A stretch of 64,000 nt of DNA, from the NCBI GenBank assembly GCA_964416905.1, contig CAYQFL010000001.1, forward strand, positions 1 to 64,000, read 5' to 3'. How positions within the stretch are numbered: position 1 is the stretch's first letter; every line of letters starts with the position of its first letter. The position numbers and the translations under genes were made by a program. This document shows positions 24,292 to 31,817 of this stretch, piece by piece. Source of the DNA: JASKKU01 sp964416905. GTDB taxonomy: Archaea > Nanobdellota > Nanobdellia > Woesearchaeales > JASKKU01. The notes beneath the pieces were generated by a model. The model saw nothing but the letters and a program-made list of their open reading frames with translations, did not search any database and was not told where the DNA came from.

Positions 24292-25344
24292 ATGAATACT
24301 GAAAACACTAATCTTACATCAAACAAGGACTTATTGCTAGAATCGTATGATTTCGATTTGCCTAAGGAGCTAATAGCGCAAGAGCCATTAGATAAAAGAG
24401 ATGAATCTAAATTGTTAGTATATAATAATGGGAAGATAGAACATCTCAAATTTAAAGACATTGTTAAGTATTTTAGAGAAGGAGATATTATTGTATATAA
24501 TAGCACTCGAGTAAAAAAAACAAAGATTTTCGGCAAAAAAGAAACCGGTGGCCGTGTAGAAGTAACCTTGATCAAAAGATTAAACGAAAAACAGTATCAA
24601 TGCCTTCTTAAGATGAAAAATCCAAAAACAGGCTCGAGAATTTTGTTTAATCAAGATATTTTCGCCAAAATAATCCAAACTAAAGATTTTGATTTCATAA
24701 TCGAATTCAATAAAGATCCATCTAAGTATATACAAAGATTTGGCAGAGTAACCTTGCCACCATATGTGAAAAATACAAATATTAAAGATGATGAGTACCA
24801 AACAATATTTGCCAAAGAACCTGGAAGTATAGCTGCTCCAACAGCCGGCTTTCATTTCACAAAAGAACTGGTTAATAAATTAACTAAAATAGGCGTTAAA
24901 TTTTACCCTGTTTGTTTACATATTGGTCTTGGAACATTTGCACCTGTAAAAAGCGAAAACATAAAGGAACATGATATGCATGAGGAAGAGTTTTTTGTCC
25001 CGGAAGATACAGCAAAAGCCATAAACGAACGCAAAGGAAGATTATTTTTAGTAGGCACTACTTCTTTAAGAGCCCTAGAAAGCTCAACCAATGAACAAGG
25101 CACAGTTATCCCACAAAAAACAAAAACCAAGCTGTTTGTTTATCCCGGCTATAAGTTTAAACTTGATTTTGATGCGATGATAACTAACTTTCACCTTCCT
25201 AAAAGCACACTTGTAATGCTTGTTTCTGCTATAATTGGCAGAGAAGAGATATTAAGAGCCTACAAAGAAGCGATAAAGAATAAATACAGGTTCTTCAGCT
25301 TCGGAGATGCTATGTTAATCATTAGAAACCATAATAAGTTTTAA
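24292..25344 (+). CDS. queA: S-adenosylmethionine:tRNA ribosyltransferase-isomerase (QueA)
   Basis: The 350-aa product matches bacterial QueA in length and throughout: YDFDLPKELIAQEPL, RDESKLLVYN, GDIIVYNSTRVKKTKIFGKK, GRVTLPPYV, the highly diagnostic GSIAAPTAGFHFT, HIGLGTFAPVK, HDMHEEEF and MITNFHLPKSTLVMLVSA. It transfers the ribosyl of SAM to preQ1 at tRNA position 34 to give epoxyqueuosine. Classical archaea make archaeosine at position 15 instead, so the gene is unusual here and probably came from bacteria. No Tgt or QueG lies nearby. One Pro after Tyr appears intact, as do all main motifs, so the enzyme is likely active. Confidence 0.93.
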   Translation: MNTENTNLTSNKDLLLESYDFDLPKELIAQEPLDKRDESKLLVYNNGKIEHLKFKDIVKYFREGDIIVYNSTRVKKTKIFGKKETGGRVEVTLIKRLNEKQYQCLLKMKNPKTGSRILFNQDIFAKIIQTKDFDFIIEFNKDPSKYIQRFGRVTLPPYVKNTNIKDDEYQTIFAKEPGSIAAPTAGFHFTKELVNKLTKIGVKFYPVCLHIGLGTFAPVKSENIKEHDMHEEEFFVPEDTAKAINERKGRLFLVGTTSLRALESSTNEQGTVIPQKTKTKLFVYPGYKFKLDFDAMITNFHLPKSTLVMLVSAIIGREEILRAYKEAIKNKYRFFSFGDAMLIIRNHNKF

Positions 25345-25413
25345 TTCTTAAAAAATAAAAAAATAATGGAAAAAATTAAAAAGCTCATGTAAGAAAAGAT
25401 CACAGGTGCTAAC

Positions 25414-25905
25414 ATGGCTAAAATCGCAAAAGATTTACCTTTCTCTGAGATAACGCTTAGGAGATATGAAAAGCCTAAAAACCTCAAGGAAAGAACTTTG
25501 TTTAAAAGGATATGTTTAAGCTTAGGGCTATTAAACCCAGGCGATTCTCGAGACATTATTGTGGACCTTCTTTACACCTTAGCTAAAGCAAAAAAACCAC
25601 TAACACTAAGCGAACTTGAAAAGAAACTGTATAAAACAAGAAAGAGGTTTAAGCAAGACCTGCAAGGAATTACACCCTCGAATATCTCTAGACAGCTTAG
25701 AAAGCTGAACAAGTTAAGCATAATCTCTGTGTCTAACCGCAAATATTCGCTTTGTGAAGGGCTTTCCTTAACTGAAATTTTCAATGAGAAAATAAAACCT
25801 CTTATTATTGAACCTACCATAGAAAGAGTTTCTGAATATCTTGAAGAAGCTGATAAAAGGCTAACTGACAAGCAAAAGACGGCTAAAAGAACACAAAAAT
25901 CGTAA
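25414..25905 (+). CDS. Winged-helix DNA-binding protein
   Basis: The 163-aa protein begins IAKDLPFSEITLRRYEKPKN and LFKRICLSLGLLNPGDSRDIIVDLLYTL. From residue ~60 it resembles a winged helix: KKPLTLSELEKKLY, a recognition-helix-like TPSNISRQLRKLNKLSII and a wing with SNRKYSLCEG. Basic tail. Probably a transcription regulator of local or global genes; the target is unknown. An AGGTG site precedes the ATG. It lies 69 nt downstream of queA on the same strand. Confidence 0.65.
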   Translation: MAKIAKDLPFSEITLRRYEKPKNLKERTLFKRICLSLGLLNPGDSRDIIVDLLYTLAKAKKPLTLSELEKKLYKTRKRFKQDLQGITPSNISRQLRKLNKLSIISVSNRKYSLCEGLSLTEIFNEKIKPLIIEPTIERVSEYLEEADKRLTDKQKTAKRTQKS

Positions 25906-25960
25906 AGTTTATATAATAGCTTCACTAAAAAATGCCTATAAATAGTCGAGGGATACAAAA

Positions 25961-26191
25961 ATGGCACAAGTTGTTGAAAAAACCGGAATTAAAAAGGAAC
26001 CTGGATATCTATATTTTGTAGACAAGAATGGAAATGTAGCAAGAGTACCTATGGCTAGAGGAAAAAGTAAGCCAAAAGGCAAGAAAGAAGTTGTCAAGAA
26101 GGTTGGAATCAAGAAAGAACCAGGATACTTATACTTCATAGACAAGCACGGAAATATTGCCAGAGCTAAGATGGCAAGAGGCAGAAAGTAA
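25961..26191 (+). CDS. Tiny protein made of two copies of a ~30-residue motif
   Basis: The 76-aa basic protein has two tandem copies of GIKKEPGYLYFxDKxGNxARxxMARG (residues ~9-34 and ~48-73) joined by a Lys/Gly-rich linker. Each copy looks like a short beta-meander with a basic end, suggesting nucleic-acid or ribosome binding. Not a family I can name. A TATA-like GTTTATATAAT at 25907-25917 precedes it and a pyrimidine-rich terminator follows. High Lys/Arg and short length suggest an abundant cytoplasmic protein, by inference. Confidence 0.7.
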   Translation: MAQVVEKTGIKKEPGYLYFVDKNGNVARVPMARGKSKPKGKKEVVKKVGIKKEPGYLYFIDKHGNIARAKMARGRK

Positions 26192-26200
26192 ATTTTAAAA

Positions 26201-26222
26201 TCTTTTTCTCTTTTCTTTTTTT
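26201..26222 (+). terminator. Pyrimidine-rich terminator abutting the next start codon
   Basis: TCTTTTTCTCTTTTCTTTTTTT runs straight up to the ATG at 26223. It would end the upstream transcript, and with AATTTTAAAA (26191-26200) as TATA the next mRNA would begin at or near its ATG. Confidence 0.4.
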
Positions 26223-26780
26223 ATGATATATGATTTTTCTGAAGATTCAAAGCTTTTGCTTGATTCTACAGAGTTAGTTCTATCTCAAGACAAGAGTATA
26301 AAAGATATTTTAGAAATGGGCTGTGGTCCTGGAGAAGTCCTTCTTAGACTACATCAAAAGTTTCCTGATAAGAATTTTACAGGAGCAGATAAAAACGAAG
26401 AAGCGCTTAAGATTGCTAAAGATAATTTCACTAAAAACAAAGCAAACATAAAGTTAATCCATTCGGACTTATTCTCTAACATCTCAGAAAAATATGACTT
26501 AATAATCTTCAACCCACCATACCTGCCAAATGATGAAGAATTTCAAGATATTAGTCTTCACGGCGGCAAAAAGGGCAATGAAATCAGTATAAAGTTCTTA
26601 AGAGAAGCGCTTGATTATTTAAAATCACACGGAAAAATAATACTCTTAATGAGTTCACTATCTCATCCTGAAGAGATTGAGCAAGAAATAAAAAACTTAA
26701 AACTGAAATTCTCAAAGATTAAACAGAAAAAATTGTTCTTTGAAGAAATAAGCTGTTATCTCATAGAAAGAGATAAATAA
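26223..26780 (+). CDS. HemK/Mtq2-type class I methyltransferase (candidate aRF1 glutamine methylase)
   Basis: The 185-aa Rossmann methyltransferase has the SAM-binding motif EMGCGPGEVLLRL near residue 37 and the amide-methylating NPPYLP motif near residue 98. The small size and N-terminal 'YDFSEDS.LL' region are like archaeal/eukaryotic HemK2/Mtq2, which methylates the GGQ glutamine of release factor. Typical YxPxEDSxLL is slightly degraded (YDFSEDSKLLLDS). Stand-alone promoter likely. Confidence 0.8.
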   Translation: MIYDFSEDSKLLLDSTELVLSQDKSIKDILEMGCGPGEVLLRLHQKFPDKNFTGADKNEEALKIAKDNFTKNKANIKLIHSDLFSNISEKYDLIIFNPPYLPNDEEFQDISLHGGKKGNEISIKFLREALDYLKSHGKIILLMSSLSHPEEIEQEIKNLKLKFSKIKQKKLFFEEISCYLIERDK

Positions 26781-26809
26781 TGATATTAATTCATTCATAA
26801 AAGCTTAAA

Positions 26810-27817
26810 ATGACAATAAAGAAAATTTCAAAAGAGATTCTAAACAAAATCAAAGATATAAACAAAAAATTGGACAAAAAAATAAAAGCTGAGAACGTTG
26901 TTGGTATAGGTAAACGTGGCGTAGTTTTAAAGATAGATTCAAACACATGTATAAAAATATCAAAAGGGATTGGATTCCTAAAACGAGAATACTTATGCTT
27001 AAAAGAGCTCAACAAAAAAGGCATAGGTCCCAAAGTAGAACGTTACTTTGAAAAGCATGATGCATTTACTATGGAATACTTGCCAGGAGTTTTCTTCGAA
27101 GAATACGTCAGCGAACAAAGTTCCAAGCTAAAAATCTTAATGGTTATTTACAATATCATTGATCAACTATTCATTTTAGACAAGCTAAGATTAAACAAGG
27201 AAGAGATGCATAGACCTGTAAAGCATATAATCGTTAAAAAAGATAAAGTTATACTAATCGATTTCGAAAGATGTAAAACAGTTAAAAAACCATCAAACCT
27301 AACCCAATTTATACAGTATTTAACTTCTAAGAGATTAAAAGAGTTATTATCTAAAAAGAAGATTGTAATCTTAACAAAAGGCCTTCTTAATGATGTCAGA
27401 AAGTATAAACAGAACATAACAACAGAAAACCTAAATAAGATAAAAGCTCGCATCTGGTTCTATCCTGAAAGCTCTTTCGAAAGAATATACACTGTTGTTA
27501 GAACAATCCCTACTAAAAAGCTCGCAACATACGGCCAAGTTGCTAAGATTTCGCACACAAATCCAAGGGTTGTGGGTTTCGCTATGAACAAGAATCCTTT
27601 TTCACCAATCGTTCCTTGCCACAGAGTTATTGGTAACGATTCTCTAGGTGGTTTTGCTCAAGGTGTTGATTCTAAAAAAAAGATGCTAATCAGGGAGGGA
27701 ATTAAAAATTTTAATCAAGAATCCTTAAAAAAGCATTTAATCTCGAATAAGCAAGTAGTTGATAACTTCAAGTTGTTACTAAACGAATTAAAAGAGCATC
27801 TCAAACCACAAAAATAA
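26810..27817 (+). CDS. Protein kinase-like domain fused to O6-alkylguanine-DNA alkyltransferase
   Basis: 335 aa in one uninterrupted frame. Residues ~20-185 resemble the archaeal predicted Ser/Thr kinase family COG2112: GIGKRGVVLKI glycine-loop-like segment, TMEYLPG hinge, HRPVKHIIV and the DFERC motif with D151 as metal-binding Asp, then SNLTQFIQYL. Residues ~215-305 are an MGMT/Ogt domain: ERIYTVVRTIPTKKLATYGQVA, NPRVVGFAMNKNP and IVPCHRVIG with acceptor Cys270, then GGFAQGVDSKK. The second domain would repair O6-alkylguanine by a suicide transfer. The fusion is unusual; the kinase could sense or signal DNA damage, which is inference. Confidence 0.82.
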   Translation: MTIKKISKEILNKIKDINKKLDKKIKAENVVGIGKRGVVLKIDSNTCIKISKGIGFLKREYLCLKELNKKGIGPKVERYFEKHDAFTMEYLPGVFFEEYVSEQSSKLKILMVIYNIIDQLFILDKLRLNKEEMHRPVKHIIVKKDKVILIDFERCKTVKKPSNLTQFIQYLTSKRLKELLSKKKIVILTKGLLNDVRKYKQNITTENLNKIKARIWFYPESSFERIYTVVRTIPTKKLATYGQVAKISHTNPRVVGFAMNKNPFSPIVPCHRVIGNDSLGGFAQGVDSKKKMLIREGIKNFNQESLKKHLISNKQVVDNFKLLLNELKEHLKPQK

Positions 27818-27876
27818 TGCTATAGAATAAACAGAAAAAGCAACATTTAAAAAACTAAAAGAGTAAAAATCTAAAC

Positions 27877-28380
27877 ATGGGCGTTGGCAGCTTTAGAGTA
27901 AAGTACTCTGGAATCTTTGATTTAGACGGGTTAGTCAGTTCAATAACTGGCTGGTTATCTTCACATGCATATACAGTTAAAGAAACTAAATACAAACACA
28001 AAATACCTAAGATTGAAATTTCATGGAGCTGTAGCCGAAAAGTCACGCATTATGTTAAACAAATTATAGAGGTAAAGCTCTATGGCGAAAATTTACAAAA
28101 AGTAGAAGTCATTAAAGGAAAGGAGAAGAAATTAATGGATAAAGGACGCTTAATCATAAACATAAGCGCAGATTTAGAAACAGGTTATGCTGATTATCTC
28201 GATAGAGATCATTGGTCAAAGACCACTTTTCTTATGAAACTTAAAGATTTCTTCAACAAATGGATTTACAAAATGGATTTAGGTTTAATCTACGAGGATG
28301 AAGTTTATTATGACGGCTTACATTTATCCAATTTCATTAAAACAAAACTTAACATGACTTTAGACCAAGGTGAATTCTAA
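27877..28380 (+). CDS. Hypothetical protein, paralogue A of a tandem pair
   Basis: 167 aa, mixed alpha/beta, no signal peptide or membrane helix. It aligns by eye with the next gene: YSGIFDLDGLVSSITGWLSSHAY with YEGFFEPKQLFRVIEKWLKENHY, and the shared LETGYAD/LETDYEN and FNKWIYKMDL/FNKFIFKTEM blocks. I do not recognise the family. The stop TAA overlaps the next ATG by one base, so the two are coupled and may form a heterodimer. Confidence 0.65.
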   Translation: MGVGSFRVKYSGIFDLDGLVSSITGWLSSHAYTVKETKYKHKIPKIEISWSCSRKVTHYVKQIIEVKLYGENLQKVEVIKGKEKKLMDKGRLIINISADLETGYADYLDRDHWSKTTFLMKLKDFFNKWIYKMDLGLIYEDEVYYDGLHLSNFIKTKLNMTLDQGEF

Positions 28381-28880
28381 TGAGTGAAAAACAAATTATT
28401 TCACCAGAGAGCTCAATATCGTATGAAGGGTTTTTTGAACCCAAACAACTATTCAGAGTAATAGAAAAATGGCTAAAAGAGAATCATTATGACCAGGTTG
28501 AAAAAGAAGCCTTCGAAAAAGCCACTGATGCAAAAAGATTCGTCAAATATTCACTGGAACCATTCAAGAAGATAAATGATTACGCAAAATTCATTATAAA
28601 ACTCAAGATAACACTTTCAGACGTTGAAGATGTTATTGTAGAGTATGAGGACAATAAAATACCTATGTCAAAAGGCAAAGTAAAGGTATCCTTAACAGGA
28701 GTTTTAGAGACTGATTACGAAAACAAATGGGAAGCCAAACCAGTTTATTTCTTCTTAATAACCGTATTCAACAAGTTCATATTTAAAACTGAAATGGCTT
28801 ATGTCAAAAGTAGGTTAAAGGATGAAATAAACAGCTTAAAGTTTGAAATAAAATCGTTCTTAAACTTGTATAGGTTCTAA
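28380..28880 (+). CDS. Hypothetical protein, paralogue B of a tandem pair
   Basis: 166 aa, related to the preceding gene over its whole length (see YEGFFEPKQLFRVIEKWLKE and LTGVLETDYENKW). It begins on the last base of the upstream stop codon. Charged helices and strands alternate; no catalytic motif stands out. Followed 28-37 nt later by the NurA-like gene, so a link to DNA end processing is conceivable but only by position. Confidence 0.65.
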   Translation: MSEKQIISPESSISYEGFFEPKQLFRVIEKWLKENHYDQVEKEAFEKATDAKRFVKYSLEPFKKINDYAKFIIKLKITLSDVEDVIVEYEDNKIPMSKGKVKVSLTGVLETDYENKWEAKPVYFFLITVFNKFIFKTEMAYVKSRLKDEINSLKFEIKSFLNLYRF

Positions 28881-28916
28881 GAATCTTAAAAACAAAATGA
28901 ATTAAACGTGTTAAAT

Positions 28917-29987
28917 ATGAGAATTAGCAACGACTTGATAACGCATATAAAAGAGAATCTTAAGCGCTCCATAAGATTAAATCCTGATGAAATGGCTTTG
29001 CTCAATCAAGATTTAATTGCTTTAGAATTAAAAGAACAGAACTTCAAAAAAATAGATTGTGACAAAACAAATCAAGATACAGACAAAGAACCTGTTGAAT
29101 ATGTCGCCATAGATGGCGGAAATTCTTCAGTTGTTGAAACAAATTTTTTCATCTTAGATTTCGTAAAGGTTGCCATAATTAATTTTGTTGAAAAAAAGAC
29201 TAAAGATATCAAAATCTTGAGCGGTTTCATTTCTGCAACATACATTAAAGACACAAAGACCAAAAACCCTGTTATACAATGTAAAATCACGGATTATAAA
29301 GGGGAACTTAAAAAATATGCCCCAGAAATTTTAGAGTTTGAAAGTGCTAAACTATCACCTAACGAATTAAAAGATACTATAAACTTAATACGAAAAGAAA
29401 TTGAATATCAGCTTCTTAATAGCATTTGTTCAGAAAAACAAAACTCAGTAATCTTACGCGATGGTAGTTTAATAAACCTTACCAATCAAACCTTCTCTAA
29501 CGAAGAATTAATCAAAAACATTTACAATTCTAGCAGAGCTAACAACAACCAAGTTTTTGGGGTTTCTAAAGATTCATTAATATACACTAATCACGGGAAT
29601 CATTTAACCAGCTTACTCTATTTCATAGCAAAACAAAATAAAGAAACAAACAAAGATTCTTGGCTGATTCAAGTGGGCGAAACAAAAAATGAGCCCAAGA
29701 TAGGCATTTTCATTGCTCAGCTCAACAAAAAAGCGAAAGTTTGTTTCAGAATAGATTCATTCAGGGAAGACTCTATTAAAAGTTTTTCCTTGCTTACAAA
29801 AATCTCAAAAGACCCTTCATTTTTAGGTTACCCTTACCCATTAATTATAGCTGATAAGTTTGCCAGGGTCTCAAACGAAGAGGCAAGATTAATTAAACAA
29901 GTTATTGAAAAAAGCATAAAGAACTCAGATTTATCAAAATTAGAAAACTTCTTTAATTCACACAAATTCTTAGACTCGATAAGATGA
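28917..29987 (+). CDS. nurA: NurA-domain nuclease
   Basis: 356 aa from the ATG at 28917 (a GTG at 28908 is the alternative). NurA hallmarks: first metal-binding motif VAIDGGNSS near residue 63, second LRDGSLINL near 181, then VFGVSKDSL, and the C-terminal block GYPYPLIIADKFARVSNEEA. NurA works with the HerA translocase to resect DNA ends in archaeal recombination. HerA is not in this window, an unusual separation. The stop overlaps the next gene as ATGA. Confidence 0.78.
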   Translation: MRISNDLITHIKENLKRSIRLNPDEMALLNQDLIALELKEQNFKKIDCDKTNQDTDKEPVEYVAIDGGNSSVVETNFFILDFVKVAIINFVEKKTKDIKILSGFISATYIKDTKTKNPVIQCKITDYKGELKKYAPEILEFESAKLSPNELKDTINLIRKEIEYQLLNSICSEKQNSVILRDGSLINLTNQTFSNEELIKNIYNSSRANNNQVFGVSKDSLIYTNHGNHLTSLLYFIAKQNKETNKDSWLIQVGETKNEPKIGIFIAQLNKKAKVCFRIDSFREDSIKSFSLLTKISKDPSFLGYPYPLIIADKFARVSNEEARLIKQVIEKSIKNSDLSKLENFFNSHKFLDSIR

Positions 29988-30637
29988 AATTAAGAAAGAA
30001 ATCCATATTGGTCATTGTCGCGCACTCAGACGACCAAATCCTGGGAGCCGGCGGAACGATTGCGAATTATGCTAACAAAGGTTACGAAGTCAACACAATA
30101 ATTTTCTCTTTTGGTGAAAAAGGTAACCCCTGGTTTAAAGAGAAAGTCACATCTAAAATAAGAGTGTTAGAAGCAAAGGAAGCCAACAAGATTGTTAAAG
30201 GCAATGAAGTGAGATTTTTTGGGCTTGAAGAGGAGAAGTTTTCAGCCCCTGAAAACAAGAAAAAAGCTAAAGATATGCTAAAACGATTTATTAAAATGTA
30301 TAAGCCAAGCAGAATCTTTACTCACAGCCCAGATGATTTTCACAAGGATCATAGAGATGTTTGTTCCATCCTACTCGAAACTGCTAAAGAGTTAAATTAC
30401 CCTGGAGAAATCTTTTGTTTTGATGTATGGAACCCTTTCGATTTAAAGAAACAGGAATACCCTAAACTATATATCAACATTGACAAAACGATTGGTTTAA
30501 AGATAAAGGCTTTAAAAGAATTCAAAAGCCAGAAACTCGCTATATATCCTTTACTTGCACCAACTTTAATTAGGAACATAATTGGTGGATTAAAAAACAA
30601 AGGCCTTTTTGCAGAAGTCTTTTATAAGATATACTAA
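29984..30637 (+). CDS. PIG-L/LmbE-family zinc deacetylase
   Basis: The 217-aa product has the zinc motif AHSDDQILG (canonical AHPDDE, with Gln in place of Glu) near residue 12 and the distal THSPDDFHKDHRDV with the third ligand. The family removes acetyl from GlcNAc linked to inositol or other lipids and thiols. It directly precedes a GT4 glycosyltransferase, the same two-step logic as PIG-A/PIG-L or MshA/MshB. Start overlaps NurA stop by four bases. Confidence 0.85.
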   Translation: MKLRKKSILVIVAHSDDQILGAGGTIANYANKGYEVNTIIFSFGEKGNPWFKEKVTSKIRVLEAKEANKIVKGNEVRFFGLEEEKFSAPENKKKAKDMLKRFIKMYKPSRIFTHSPDDFHKDHRDVCSILLETAKELNYPGEIFCFDVWNPFDLKKQEYPKLYINIDKTIGLKIKALKEFKSQKLAIYPLLAPTLIRNIIGGLKNKGLFAEVFYKIY

Positions 30638-30660
30638 TAAAACGTAAAGGTCATGATACC

Positions 30661-31809
30661 ATGGAGAAAAAAAAGTTATTAATTACAACAGACAGTTTTT
30701 TTCCAAAGATTGATGGCACTTCAAGGTTCGTTTTAGAGATCATCCCATTTCTAAAAAAGCATTTTGATATTACAATTATTGCTCCAGATTATAGACAAAT
30801 ATACAAAGGTGAGAAGCTCCCTAAGATAAAAGATGTCAATCTTATAACTATACCTTTATCATGGTTCGGTTTTGGCGACTATCGCGCTGCAAAGTTCAAG
30901 TTCTTTAAAGTGATGAACGAGGTTAAGAAAAACGATATAATCTTTGTTAATGTTTCAGGCGCTATTGGTTCAGCAGCAATTCTCAGCGCCAAACTTTTCG
31001 GAAAACCTATAGTGAATCTGGTTCATGTTTTAGAATGGGAATATATTCCAAGGAGTATTTCTCTAAACTGGTTAAGGAGACCTATGCAAATAATCTCAAC
31101 ACTCTATGGTAAATTTCTCTATAATTTATCAGATTTGTTAATAGTTCCAACAGAAGAAGTCGCAGCAAAACTTTCCTCAAGAGGAATCATTGCGCCAAAA
31201 ACTATTGCAACTCTAGGCGTAGACACCAAGAAGTTTAGTCCGCCGAAAAACAAACATTCTCAAAAGAAGAAATACAAATTAGAAGATTATTTTGTAATAG
31301 GATATTGCAGCAGGCTCTCAAGAGAAAAAGATCCAGAAACTGTGCTGAAAGCATTTAGGATTCTCTATCCAAAGTATAAAGATATGCGGCTTTTAGTAAT
31401 TGGTGACGGACTTGAAGAGTTTAAAGAAAAGTTCAGGAAAGGCAAGAATGTTATATACTTGGGAAAAAAGACAAATGTAGAAGAATACTACAAACTAATG
31501 GATGTTTTCTACTTTACATCCTTAACAGAAACAACGGGTTTTGTTATACTGGAAGCAATGTCCTGTGCTTTACCAGTTATTAGCACAAACGTAGGCATTG
31601 CAAATTTCGCAATAAAAAACGGCAAAAACGGTTTCATCATCAATAAAAAAGACTACCTTGAATTGGCAAAGGCGACTGAAAAACTCTACAAAGATAGAAC
31701 GCTTAGAGAAGACATTGGTAAAAAAGCGCGGAAAACTATTTTAGAAGACTTTTCATTTGAGAAGAGCGCTTCAAAAATAAGAGAAATCCTTTCTAACTTC
31801 ATTGATTAA
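30661..31809 (+). CDS. Glycosyltransferase family 4 (GT-B fold)
   Basis: 382 aa. N-terminal TDSFFPKIDGTSRFVLEIIPFL and the C-terminal nucleotide-sugar site SRLSREKDPETVLKAFRIL, IGDGLEEF and ETTGFVILEAMSCALPVISTNVG (E-x7-E motif) are typical of GT4 retaining glycosyltransferases such as PimA, PIG-A and MshA. Predicted cytoplasmic membrane-associated enzyme adding GlcNAc or mannose to a lipid or inositol acceptor. It lies 23 nt after the PIG-L gene. Confidence 0.88.
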   Translation: MEKKKLLITTDSFFPKIDGTSRFVLEIIPFLKKHFDITIIAPDYRQIYKGEKLPKIKDVNLITIPLSWFGFGDYRAAKFKFFKVMNEVKKNDIIFVNVSGAIGSAAILSAKLFGKPIVNLVHVLEWEYIPRSISLNWLRRPMQIISTLYGKFLYNLSDLLIVPTEEVAAKLSSRGIIAPKTIATLGVDTKKFSPPKNKHSQKKKYKLEDYFVIGYCSRLSREKDPETVLKAFRILYPKYKDMRLLVIGDGLEEFKEKFRKGKNVIYLGKKTNVEEYYKLMDVFYFTSLTETTGFVILEAMSCALPVISTNVGIANFAIKNGKNGFIINKKDYLELAKATEKLYKDRTLREDIGKKARKTILEDFSFEKSASKIREILSNFID

Positions 31810-31817
31810 AATATTCT

